From Petrosia ficiformis (taxonomy: Eukaryota > Porifera > Demospongiae > Haplosclerida > Petrosiidae): a stretch of 64,000 nucleotides of DNA. Positions 53,936-64,000 of this stretch are shown here, in pieces. The stretch's first letter is position 1, and each line of letters opens with the position of its first letter. Where the stretch lies: assembly GCA_947044365.1 (NCBI GenBank), contig OX345653.1, positions 2,985,501 to 3,049,500 of the forward strand. Reading direction: 5' to 3'. The position numbers and the translations under genes are program-made. The notes under the pieces were generated by a model. The model did not search any database and was not told the DNA's origin. It was given only the letters and a program-made list of their open reading frames with translations.

Positions 53936-54547
53936 TATATCTTTTTTAATTTTATCTTGTTCAATTGCTGAATAGAACATAAAATATACATACCCTGTTT
54001 GATGATTTCGTATCATTTTCACACTCAATACTTGATAGCCAAACTGAGCATACATGTTAGTTATAAGTGCTTCATCCATGTGAGGTTCCAGCTGTACAGG
54101 AAAAATACATGTACATACACATACATGTACATAAACTACTGTAGATCAGGAAATTATCACATTTTTAAGCAAAATAAGATATATGGATTATGGAGAAAGA
54201 TATATCCCTTTCATTGTTTTGTGGTGTGACTTGTGTCCAGCATTCAGTAATCATGGCTGACTTTCTCATGCCTGAAACACAACAGCCTACTATGGTTATT
54301 ATTTTGATTATCTACTCTTCTTAGTTTGAAAGAATCTTGTAGAACATTAGGAATATATATAACTGTTTACTAAGTATGCAATTGCATACATTAATTACCA
54401 ACCATGTAAACTTGATGATCTGTTAGAATGCTTTTACACTGAAGTACACAAATCTCAGTATACTCAGCCTAAGGACACTCTCTTAATATAACATTGACTA
54501 AATAGGCCACATGAATAAAATGTCACATGACAAAACAAATTATAGTC

Positions 54548-54862
54548 AATGAATAAGCAGATCGTTGCTTACCAAGTTACCAACCACAAACATAAGGTCA
54601 CATGACAAAGCAAATTATAGTCAATGCATAAGCAGATCGTTGCTTACCAAGTTACCAACCACAAACATAAGGTCACATGACAAAGCAAATTATAGTCAAT
54701 GCATAAGCAGATCGTTGCTTACCAAGTTACCAACCACAAACATAAGGTCACATGACAAAGCAAATTATAGTCAATGCATAAGCAGATCGTTGCTTACCAA
54801 GTTACCAACCACAAACATAAGGTCACATGACAAAGCAAATTATAGTCAATGCATAAGTTGAT
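54548..54862. repeat. 75-bp tandem repeat (right duplicate)
   Basis: At least four near-identical 75-bp units starting ACCAAGTTACCAACCACAAA (for example 54571 and 54646). Because 75 is a multiple of three, a plus-strand ORF of 25-residue repeats appears, and I treat it as an artefact. Confidence 0.93.
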
Positions 54863-55571
54863 AAAACAGTCAATGTATATCAAACATATTATAAAAGGTC
54901 GTGCACAAGCTAGTATGATACACTTGAGTATTCATTCATGATGTTAAGAGGAGGGGGGTAGGGGGGTCTTGCAGTAGTGTCCCTGTGATGTTAAGCGTAC
55001 AAGCTTCAGTTTGGAGATGTCCCCTTAGTAACCCTAAGTTGATTAACTACTAAGAGTGGACATTACTGTCATACTATAATATACTACACTCCTGTATATA
55101 GTAGTTACTTAGTGCCAAGATCTAGATGGTTTAGGGAGGGGTGGACTTCCCCCCACTATTTAACAGAACCCTGTTAACCTGTGAATGAGGCTGCCCACAT
55201 GTAGATTGCTGTGCCTAATGTTTTTGTGATTACCACAATGGCTTCCCTTAATCTCAAATTATATTTTGAACAAATCTCCAACTATATAATATTATACTAT
55301 ATATCTTGACTTACATTTCCCATCCAAAGTTTGCTAGAAGGTGGCTCTGCTTCATACCCAACAGGGGCAGGTACTGGCAATTGAACACCATCCACGTCCA
55401 CGTGGTAAGTCAGGCTCCACCTATTAATTAATTTTGCGCGCGGTGTGCCATTAAAATTTAAAAACAAGAAATTGAGAAGAGAAAATATAAATAACTATTA
55501 TATATAGTGAAGAGGCATGCGTATAAAATAAGTTCTAAAAATGAAAGACATAAGCCAATAAATAATTATTA

Positions 55572-57221
55572 TTAGTGAGCATTATTATTGCATTTATGTA
55601 TTCCAAGTTCACTAAAATATTCAACATTTCCATAACGAAAGCATTCTTCCTCATTATCCATCCACTCCTGGATATTAAACTCAGGAAATATTAACGTTAT
55701 CTGCTTGGTAACACTCTCATCACTGTTTGCACCATGAACACTATTGTATATATCATTCTGAGCAAATTGACCTCGGATAGTATCTGGAGCATGACGTCTA
55801 GCACTGCAGAAATGGGGACACAGAGATCAATTGATATAACATTTTTATGGCTTGCAAAGACATCCCTATGATTGCTTTCCATATGTATATATATATTTAT
55901 AATTATATATATATATATATATATAATATATAATTATGTATAAGAACACATGCTGAAGCTCAGCAGGAAGAAAACTGCTTGTAAAAACTTCAATTTGTTT
56001 TAATAACCTCATATACCGCAGCATTGGCCCAAAGAGCTTCTTATTTGGCACTGCACAGTTCTCCCTTCAGTTATGATTATATTGTCACTAACAGCATTAA
56101 GTGTTTTTTAATTGGCTCAAGATGTATTCCCAATGCCACACACACTAACAATTGTTGAGCCAATTTGCCTATACTTCAAAACATATCAAACACTCTGCTT
56201 CAACTAATATCTGAAATACATGGCGAACATTATACAAGAACCATACAAAGTAGAAAAATAACACCAGTAGTTAGTTAATAATGACACCACAAAGCAATCA
56301 CAGGGATACATAATCAACTTAATTTATGTATTATAGTATTACATTAATGCTTTAGCAGGTCCCATAAGCTTTCTCCATACTTCTATTGAGTTAAAACCAG
56401 CCAGTATCATAGGATTCATCTTTCCAGAGGACATAGATGATAACAACCATGGGAAGAAGAATTTACCTAAACACAAACAACATTATACATAACAAATTAC
56501 TAATTTCGAGCTTGTGTTTAGACAGGGGTGTGGAAACATTGAGCCAACTACCAGACATTTGACCTATTTTCATCACTCTTATCCTGCTCATATATACTTT
56601 GTATACAGTTTAATTTCAGACAATGTCCTGCATGACTGGCTGTTTCCATACCACTGAGTTTAGAGTATGTTTAAACTAGTCATTTTCCAAAACTTATTTT
56701 TGCAGGACAGACAGATAGACAGACAGACAGACAGACAGACAAAGAACTTGTTTAAACAAACAGAACTAAACGCTGAACAATTACAATATTGGTTACATCT
56801 TTCATAAATAATATGGCCATAATGACTGATACCAATCACTGATCCAATTATCGGTGTATCACTAGACATAACCTACCATTATGCTCAGGATAGAACTTTG
56901 CTACATCATCCTGTGTCCAATGAATGATTTGTGACCTCACAATGTACAAATCTTTGTTTCGAATCATCAACCGAACTGCCTGTGAGAAATAAAATGAGCC
57001 TAATTAAAAATTTCTACATAAGACCCATGCATTTCTATAATAATTATAATCCCGCTGGAGGTTACATGAAGAAACACCCTTTTTTATATATATATATATA
57101 ATTATATATTACTGGATGTACATACAGACATCAATCTATTTATACATATACAAACTTCAGCAGCTCGAGGTCTTGCAAATAAATCAGGTTTGAGTATAGC
57201 CAGTGTTAATTGTAACCTCAT
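55572..57221 (-). CDS. NME6: NME6-like nucleoside diphosphate kinase, right copy, with altered conserved residues
   Basis: Four exons: 57156-57221, 56877-56979, 56343-56466, 55572-55803; 525 nt, 174 aa, open throughout with good splice sites. It keeps LTLAILKPDLFARP, EHNGKFFFP (closer to the family than the left copy), DTIRGQFA and the active-site core NSVHG. But MGPT has become MGPA (Thr 94 position), NDTRNSVHGADS has become NDIYNSVHGANS (Arg 114 and Asp 121 positions), and the PRL before the conserved Leu pair is PWL. Catalytic Lys, Arg 105, Asn and His remain. It may be a weakened enzyme, a neofunctionalised copy or an early pseudogene. It sits 244 bp downstream of the syntaxin stop. Confidence 0.85.
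56023..56197. mobile_element. hAT-like MITE, copy G (truncated, right duplicate)
   Basis: Duplicate of copy F, with the same truncation point and nearly the same sequence. Confidence 0.8.
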
Positions 57222-57464
57222 ACTTAGTATCTTGAGCCTGAACACATTAGGCGCCGACTCGTCCTTCGAAGTATGGGCGTGACCAATCTAATTACCTGAT
57301 TGTTTTTTTTTTTCACACAATACTTCTACAAATACAATATTCATATTTAATCCAAATGATATCAGTCTTTAAACTATAATCAAACAAAAAATAACAATAT
57401 AAACAGTGCATGTATCACATAAAAGGACCAGTCGATTGATGAAAGACAGAGGTCAAAGGTCGAG

Positions 57465-60400
57465 CTATTTCTTGTTACAAGCATGACCTACACCACAAAT
57501 AAATATCACAGCTACTATCACTGTAACTGCAACTATAACCAATACTATCAGTGTGATTATAACTGTTAGACGTCGATTGCAACGCTAAGGAAGAAATATT
57601 AGTTGGTAATAAATATTTCATAGTGTTTCTAACTGGCTTACCTTATATCTTACAGCAGATCCTAACTCTGATCTACCTTTGACTACCTCTTCACCTGCTC
57701 TCTCTACATGAGTCTCTATATCATCTGAGGAAATAGAATAATCAGTTCAGTTTCCAAAAATTAAACGAAAATTGAATATATTTGAGTATGATTCAACTGT
57801 TTTTCAAACACAACTAAATTAGGAAAAGCAATGTCTAGATTACAAATTTGATTGGATTGGCTTCCTAAGTGTTTCACAAAATTAAATATTTTCTAATGGC
57901 CTATTTTCTCATCTAACCATACAATCAGGAAATTAACACAATGATGAGATCCTTTTAACTGTATAGGTTCATGCATAATTAGAGTATATATGGTACTACA
58001 CTAGACTCATGTAGTATCAGGGAAAGGGTTTCATATCGTAGTATAATACCATATATGCTCTAATTATTTCATGTACATGGGCCAAGACTTGTTCATACTT
58101 CATAGTATTGTAGTAGAGTACCATATATGCTCTAATTAACTGTCGCCCGCATAGGCGGAGCATAGGGTTATTATAATCACATTTTCTGTCTGTCCGTGTG
58201 TCTGTCTGTGTGTCTTTTGCCAAAATATCTGGACAACTAACAATATTGGGACGTCAATCGACAGATTCAAAATTATACAAGGATCAAAATGTAAGACAGG
58301 CTTTTCTTAAAACCTTTCAAGTTATGACAATTTTTACAACTCACAATTGCCTTTTAATATCATAAGCTTAATGCAGTTTATACTGTAACTCAATAATGAA
58401 GCAATGATAGAACAGAAAGGATAGTTATATGAAAATGGTGCAGGAAAACCCACCTAGGCAGAGCGGAGGGTTACTATAATAAGGTTTTCTGTGTGTGTGT
58501 GTTGTTTACCTTATGACATTAAACTATTACATATAAAGTCATCTCATCATAAGTTTGAGCCTTTGAGGACATCTTGAAAGTGAACAGAGTATACATGTAT
58601 ATGTATGTATCTCAGTCACTTTCATTACTACTAAAGGTTATTCACACTCACCTTGATCTAAGAAATATATTTCTAACTTTAGTTTGGAAAGACAAAAAAT
58701 GTTTTTACCTTCATCATTTTTATATAATTATCCTTCCCTTTCTTTTTAGTGTATGTCAAATTACAATGTATTATTGAGTTACAGTATAATCATGTATTAA
58801 CCTCATGACATTAACCCTTAGAACACTGATGTCACATATATGTGACGTTTCACCCCTATGTGGTTTGGAGTGTGTTCCTAGCATTACGAAGCCCTCCAAA
58901 TCCTTGTAATTGATGTCAGGCACACGCCCACGAAAATGGCAAAAAAAGTTGCTGCTTTTTCGGCCGCCCTTTGACCTAAACAACGAATACGGGGGGAATT
59001 TTAAAGGGGGTGTCCCCCCATTGATGGTGGTTCGAAGGGGGTGCAGCCCCCTCGCCGCCCACGCAAATTGTGGTTTCAGTGACCCCGCCCATGCACTCTG
59101 GTGGGTAACTGAGGCATTTCCCTTGCTGTAAAACCTGAAATTGTAGGTGTAGCTGATACCAACATGCAGTGGGGTCATTTTGCTTGCCCCAGTTCCAGTC
59201 AAAAGAGGGAGAGCACTGCATTTCATTAAATCTTACAAAGTACTTGGGGACTTTCGAGTCCCGGTAAGCAAGTTGGTAGAAGTAGTGCTCCATGTCGGAA
59301 AAGGAGCCAAGTTTGGGGTAGAGAAAGTGAACGGTGGCCAAAATATATGCAATAGAGTCGCCAGTGTTGAAAATGGGAAGTAATTTGAAAAACAAGCTCA
59401 GTGCTGTATGGGTTAAACTATACACTATATTACATATAAAGTCATCCCATCCTAATTTTGAGGTCATCATGAATGTGAACAGACGTTAGTCACATTCATT
59501 TAACTACAGGTAAATACATGTATCTTACCTATTACTTCTCCATGTTCTACTACCATACGTTGTATACTACCCATAATATCACGAAGTTGAACCATATCAC
59601 CCTATACAAAATCATTATTACAGTGTTAACAAGATATATTGACAAAAAGGTATCCCTATGATTGCTTTGTGGGGACTAGTAGCATGTATCTAAATCTATC
59701 AATCATTGCTAATGTACTAGTGTCTCTACCTTTCTGCATTCTCTGAATACTAGGGTGTGAAGAAGTAACTGTAGTTTAAGTACACAGATCTTTGATGAAA
59801 CTGAAGTACTCCTTCAAGGTTCTAAATGATGACTTCCTCATGTCTGAAACTCAACAACTTATTATATTTACATACTTGCATCATCTTTATACTGTTTCTC
59901 TGCTTCATTAAACAGCTAAAGTTTTACATTCTTTCCTGCTGGTCTATAACATGAGTGAGCGTTCTTTTATGTGCCACGCCCATTAATTGCTGAGCCCCCA
60001 TGATGATGCAACTTGCTTAAATACAATGGATAGTCGCATATGTGACACAAACAAGATATGCGACTGTGCGTTGTATATGTAATATATATAACTATATATA
60101 TAATGTAATACTAATGTAGTTCAAACCCATGAGAAAGCAATCATAGGGATGCCCCTATGGGCTATAAAAATAGTTAGTTTAGAAATGATACATAATAACT
60201 GTCATGTATCTCAAAGCTTTCATGAAACAAGTAATTTAATGAAAGATGAAGGATCACAATACTGGATAGTATGCAAACAAGATCGGTGTGGTTAGGAATC
60301 GAAATAACAAACCTACATAAGTACATGTAGCTAGACCAAATAGCAAAGGTGTATTATAAGGATGGGTGATAGTAGCAATAGTGTGAGTATCGTTATCATC

Positions 60401-63400
60401 AATGTTACTATCAGAACTGTGATAGCTAAAAACTACTATTGTGATAGTGGACATCTGGTTATGAGCATGCACAATTGACAATTTCTTGTCTCAACATACC
60501 CACAACCATGTGAAAAAAACATGAAGATTGTGAGGAATATTTCTGATGAGAGCGATTTTGACAAAGAGCTGGAAGATTTCTGTTGGAGGGCTTTAAGAGT
60601 GATGTATGGGAGTACTTAGTTTCTTTGCCACAGGTGGAAAATGCTCAGAATCTGTATTCAAATTTCAGATTCAACATTATGATAGTATTCACTGTCGTTC
60701 AAGTATCTATTAAGTATCATGATAGTTTAAACTTTCACTATCGGCAGCTCTAACGAGGCAGTTATAGTAGCTCTTTGAAGAGTAAAAGATATAAACTTGT
60801 AAAGAAATGAGGAACACAAACACATATTATCAAAACTTGCTGAAATTAATTTCTCAGAGCAACACTTGCGGATTGCAATGTAGATAACTCGGTTTCATAT
60901 AAAATATCATAAAGTTTCATATAAATATTCTATTAAAACAATATGGATACTTTTCTTCCTATAGCCATCCCTTACCTGAAGATCATCCATTTGTCTGGCC
61001 CTCTGTTCTGCATACGAAGCATGTACTGAGTCATGTTCCTGGATTAGCTGAGATGAGTCATTAATATTCCTTATATCATCTTCTTCCTCAGAATGATCCA
61101 TCTGGAGCACCAATAATACAAAATAAATTAAAAATTATAACAACATATATGAATGAAAGACTGCCTGTGATTGCTTTGTAAAGAATGACCAATAATCAAT
61201 CGTTGTTGATGACTTTCTCATGTCTTGTAACTCAACAACATATTTATTATATAGTTATTTGTTTTCTATTCTTCTTATTTTTTACTATTTCAGTTTAATT
61301 TTTGCAATGCAGTTAAACTACAACAGCTAGTAATTGCAATTTCACAAGCTGAATTCATCATCCTGCTGATACTATACCTCAAGCACACATTCATTTACAC
61401 ACCACCGGGCACACCCATTAATTGACAAGTCTCCCAGAAAAACACAGCTTCCTTAACAATGTATACAATGTGTATATGACACAAGAACTTAAATATATAT
61501 TATAGTGATTTCAAACCTATGGAAAGCAATCATAGGGATGTACATACATACATGTATACTGTAATAAATTAGGAAGCAAGTACCTGTACTTGTAAAGATA
61601 AGTGTTTAAAGATGTACTTAAGCAGTTTCTAAAGTGCTTCACTCTATATCTGTTTTACAGGTCTTGAATATTAACTATGTGACCATATTTGCAAAATTGA
61701 CCACTTGGAGGAAATAATTTTTAATCCATTTAAACACTCATTATTTGGACAGTCTGTACAGTAAGTGACTGAAATTTGATATCTAATAAGCTTAGTGATT
61801 GATCTTCCAAGATATTAAATTTCATTGTCTTCGTGTACAAAACTGCTAAATGGTGAATGTTTAATTACAAGTATCAAAAATTGGAGTCAATTATCGCAAA
61901 TAGTCACATATTTGCAGTCTGTGACGCTACAGTAACACACAATCATATGATGATACTAAAAGGTGTTATTACACAGTATGTAAACTACACTATGACAAGT
62001 TACATCTCAGATATACAGGTTACCACCCTGTGTCAACAACAGTTGATTTAAGTTGTTCCAAATTCATATCGTCTAGTTACTACTACACAGTTTGAGTTCC
62101 AATTTTGAACAGTTACAGAATAATATTCTAAATACGTCCATGTACATAGAATATGTATGTCTCTCAATATGTACATAGAATATGTATGCCTCTCAATGGT
62201 ACATACATTTGACATCATATTCTATGTACATGTACAGTACATCTACATAATGTGTACATGTACATAGAATATGTATGTCTTTCAATAAGGTACATATATT
62301 TAAACTAAAACTGCATACATTTGAATTATAACTCTATGTACACGTACATGTACACAATTACACAATATGTCTCTACATACATTTGATCTTTAAAACACAT
62401 ATTCTATGTAGTATGTACGTACATATACATTGATATACACATTATGTCTCTACATACATGTACATATAAACTATAACATCATATTCTATGTACATGTACA
62501 TATGTATTAAGTACATGAGTTAGTATATATAATGTTCTTACCACCACACTGTCTGTCATTACTGGTCTAGGATTTTGTTGTAGTTTGTTAACTATTTGCT
62601 AAAAAAACAAAAAAAAACAATAAAGTTGATATAAATGTCCACTTTCAAGTTTCAACCATAATTACATGTATATGAAAAAAGCCACCAACATTGTCCAAAA
62701 AATGGAATGAATGTGAATTAATATATATGTATATACAAGATAAGCAGGACAAGAGTGGTGAAAAAAGAAGTTTTGTTTTAGTTAACTGTAATTATATCTA
62801 AAACCTCTTTTAGTTAACTATAACTAATTACAAATTTACAGGTACATGTACATGTATATTACATTACTTGCCTCATAAACTTGTCCAAATTCATTGGCAG
62901 TTCTACTGAATGTTTGACGTAATGAACCAATAGCTATTTCTTGACCTCTCTGTACAGAGAGAGATGAAGAGAGAGACAGAGAGAGTGACAGAGAGAGCAA
63001 CAGAGTGACAGAGAGAGACAGAGACAGACAGAGAGTGACAGAGAGAGCAACAGAGTGACAGAGACAGACAGAGTGACAGAGAGAGAGATAGAGAGACAGA
63101 GACAGACAGACAGAGAGAGTGACCAGGAGATAGACAGAAAATACATAACTATGTATTCCAGTGTGCATCAATAATTAATAAACTCACATCTGCATTTTCA
63201 CTATATCTTCCCATTAATTCATTAAACATTTCAGTTGTTGATTCCACATTCTCAAATGTGCTCTTTCTCAGTTCATTACTAAAACATAGAGGTGCAATAT
63301 ATTATAATCATAAAGCATTGCTTTAGTATGGCATTAATGATCTAGTTTGTCAAATATATGTAAATATAGTTAAATATAATTTGATGGGACTTGAAGGAAC

Positions 63401-63945
63401 ACTTCAGTTTCACTAAGAATTCGGGTGCAAAGACTGATGTTACACTGCTTTTACAGAACCCAGTTTACAGAGTATACAAAAAGGCAAAGACTCTAGTGCC
63501 GTCAGAACCCTTTTCAGGATAGACCGAAAAGATCAGCGATTCCTCTCTGAACCCTAGATTCTTGCTCGATGAATGTTTGATTTGTTCCTTTGATATGTTG
63601 ATGCATGAAAATATAAACAACTGAGTTTGTATTATAATTGTCTCTATCCTGGTTTTCTAATAAAAACTTTTAAAATCTTGGGAAGGAAATAATTTCTACT
63701 TACAATTTAATTAATAATATGCACATGAGTTGTTTCTCTAGGCGCCTGGTTACAGAATCTTGCTGTTAATTACAGCATTTTTATATAATGCTACAAATAG
63801 TATACCTTACTACAAGACTTTGTAGTTATAGTTACATACACGATACACCATACTTACATGTTTTGTCTTAAGTCGTCATCATCTTTTTGAGTCCCAACAC
63901 TTTTACCAAGTCGACGAAGCTCATTAGCTACACATTATAATAATA
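57465..63945 (-). CDS. Syntaxin 7/12-like Qa-SNARE, 5' end outside window
   Basis: Exons read on the minus strand: about 63858-63932, 63187-63283, 62872-62949, 62542-62598, 60976-61101, 59529-59601, 57642-57724, 57465-57584; earlier exons lie beyond 64000. The N-terminal domain shows [20 protein letters not shown], as in Pep12/STX7-type Habc domains. The SNARE motif runs QMDDLQGDMVQLRDIMGSIQ and on to RMVVEHGEVIDDIETHVERA, then a basic RYKRCNRR and a 23-residue Val/Ile membrane anchor, ending GHACNKK. Alignment on GEVID puts His at the zero-layer position, where Qa-SNAREs have Gln. The 62872 exon ends in a GC donor (GAG/GCAAGT). Such proteins drive endosomal or lysosomal fusion; the altered layer makes function uncertain. 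Confidence 0.85.
58140..58500. mobile_element. Dispersed element with GCATAGGCGGAGCATAGGG (right duplicate)
   Basis: Counterpart of 50235-50620 in the left copy and relative of 8750-9195. TCTGTCTGTCCGTGTGTCTG-type sequence is next to the end. It predates the duplication. Confidence 0.6.
58815..59412. mobile_element. 598-bp piggyBac-like insertion at TTAA (right duplicate only)
   Basis: Ends CCCTTAGAACACTGA and TCAGTGCTGTATGGG are inverted, and TTAA flanks both sides (58811-58814, 59413-59416). The left duplicate and other dispersed copies of the host repeat read GACATTAAACTATAC with one TTAA. The interior is GC-richer than its surroundings and has minus-strand ORFs of about 150 residues that I cannot assign. 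It is likely a non-autonomous or deleted element. Confidence 0.88.
59645..60165. mobile_element. MITE of the CCCTATGATTGCTTT family (right duplicate)
   Basis: Starts ATCCCTATGATTGCTTTGTGG and ends AAAGCAATCATAGGGATGC. Intron of the syntaxin gene. Confidence 0.75.
61155..61545. mobile_element. MITE of the CCCTATGATTGCTTT family, diverged
   Basis: Runs from CCTGTGATTGCTTTGTAAAG to GGAAAGCAATCATAGGGATG with the CACACCCATTAATTGACAAG core. In the syntaxin intron next to the 60976-61101 exon. Confidence 0.65.
61546..62540. other. Syntaxin intron, ATAGAATATGTATG repeats
   Basis: Non-coding. From about 62135 it holds repeated ACATAGAATATGTATG and TTCTATGTACATGTACA phrases. No exon or other gene seen. 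Confidence 0.5.
62951..63125. repeat. (AG)n / GACAGAGAG tract
   Basis: Purine-rich tract at the acceptor side of the 62872-62949 exon. The Ser/Leu/Cys ORFs on the minus strand are artefacts. Confidence 0.92.
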
Positions 63946-64000
63946 TAACATATAATTATGAGTTAAAGGTGATTCATTCATCATGACCTCAGAATAATGT

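Larger units (their letters stand above)
51922..55391 (-). pseudogene. TRNAU1AP fragment, exons 1-6 only (right duplicate)
   Basis: Copies of exons 1-6 lie at about 55315-55391, 53995-54095, 53215-53316, 53098-53144, 52455-52525 and 51922-51964. The duplication ends inside the next intron, so RRM2 and the C-terminus are missing. About 10 bases including the initiator ATG are lost. The remaining ATG there is out of frame, and WMGD has become WMGN. The RRM2-start exon has gained three residues in frame. Confidence 0.88.
51630..62755. repeat. Right copy of tandem segmental duplication
   Basis: Same content and order as the left copy: TRNAU1AP exons 1-6 (now a fragment), NME6, and syntaxin exons that join the intact 5' part further right. 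It has its own insertions (53521-53935 and 58815-59412) and lacks about 640 bp present at 45540-46177. Confidence 0.93.

Noticed and set aside
54565..54861. ORF of 25-residue perfect repeats (LTKLPTTNIRSHDKANYSQC)
   Set aside because: Product of the 75-bp tandem array, whose period is a multiple of three; the left duplicate does not preserve it.
58771..59470. Two overlapping minus-strand ORFs of about 150 residues as new genes
   Set aside because: They lie inside the TTAA-flanked insertion, are absent from the left copy, and show no start context or splice support; at most transposon remnants.

Overview
This is a eukaryotic nuclear window: AT-rich, intron-dense and full of short transposon-like elements. 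The genes are animal-type: the GATase-CPSase-DHOase-ATCase fusion CAD, a KCTD-type BTB protein, TRNAU1AP (SECp43), NME6 and an endosomal-type syntaxin. Very short gaps between some genes, many small introns and the pervasive palindromic hexamer ACATGT fit an early-branching metazoan, with a demosponge as my best guess. The species cannot be fixed from the sequence alone.

Layout. 1-1092 (+) is the 3' end of a Ser/His-rich protein I do not recognise. 1093-3803 is non-coding, with a fold-back element and an 84-bp satellite. 3804-4778 (-) is an intact single-exon BTB/T1 protein. 5205-38268 (-) is a complete CAD gene that I could assemble by hand into 47 exons (6723 nt, about 2240 aa, all splice phases consistent). 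Its introns hold MITEs, a 1.6-kb fold-back element and long ATGG microsatellites. 38269-39894 holds the CAD upstream region, a decayed exon-like fragment and a minisatellite. 39895-47029 (-) is complete TRNAU1AP (12 exons, 332 aa).

From about 42.34 kb to 62.76 kb there is a direct tandem segmental duplication. The unit runs from TRNAU1AP intron 6 through NME6 into an intron of the syntaxin gene. The junction is near 51.63 kb. Each outer gene therefore stays whole in one copy only: TRNAU1AP in the left copy and the syntaxin in the right copy. The middle gene NME6 is present twice with open reading frames. The by-products are a start-less TRNAU1AP fragment (exons 1-6, right) and a syntaxin 3' fragment with a broken splice acceptor (left). 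The two units have diverged by separate insertions, so each serves as an empty-site control for the other.

The pyrimidine-synthesis enzyme, the selenocysteine-tRNA-associated protein, the NDP-kinase-like protein and the SNARE form no obvious common pathway; their proximity looks like ordinary gene order. I found no CRISPR array, prokaryotic system or clear RNA gene. The most notable points are the duplication with its natural empty sites, the complementary active-site changes in the two NME6 copies, and a syntaxin whose SNARE zero-layer glutamine is replaced by histidine. Exon coordinates were read by eye and may be off by 1-2 bases.
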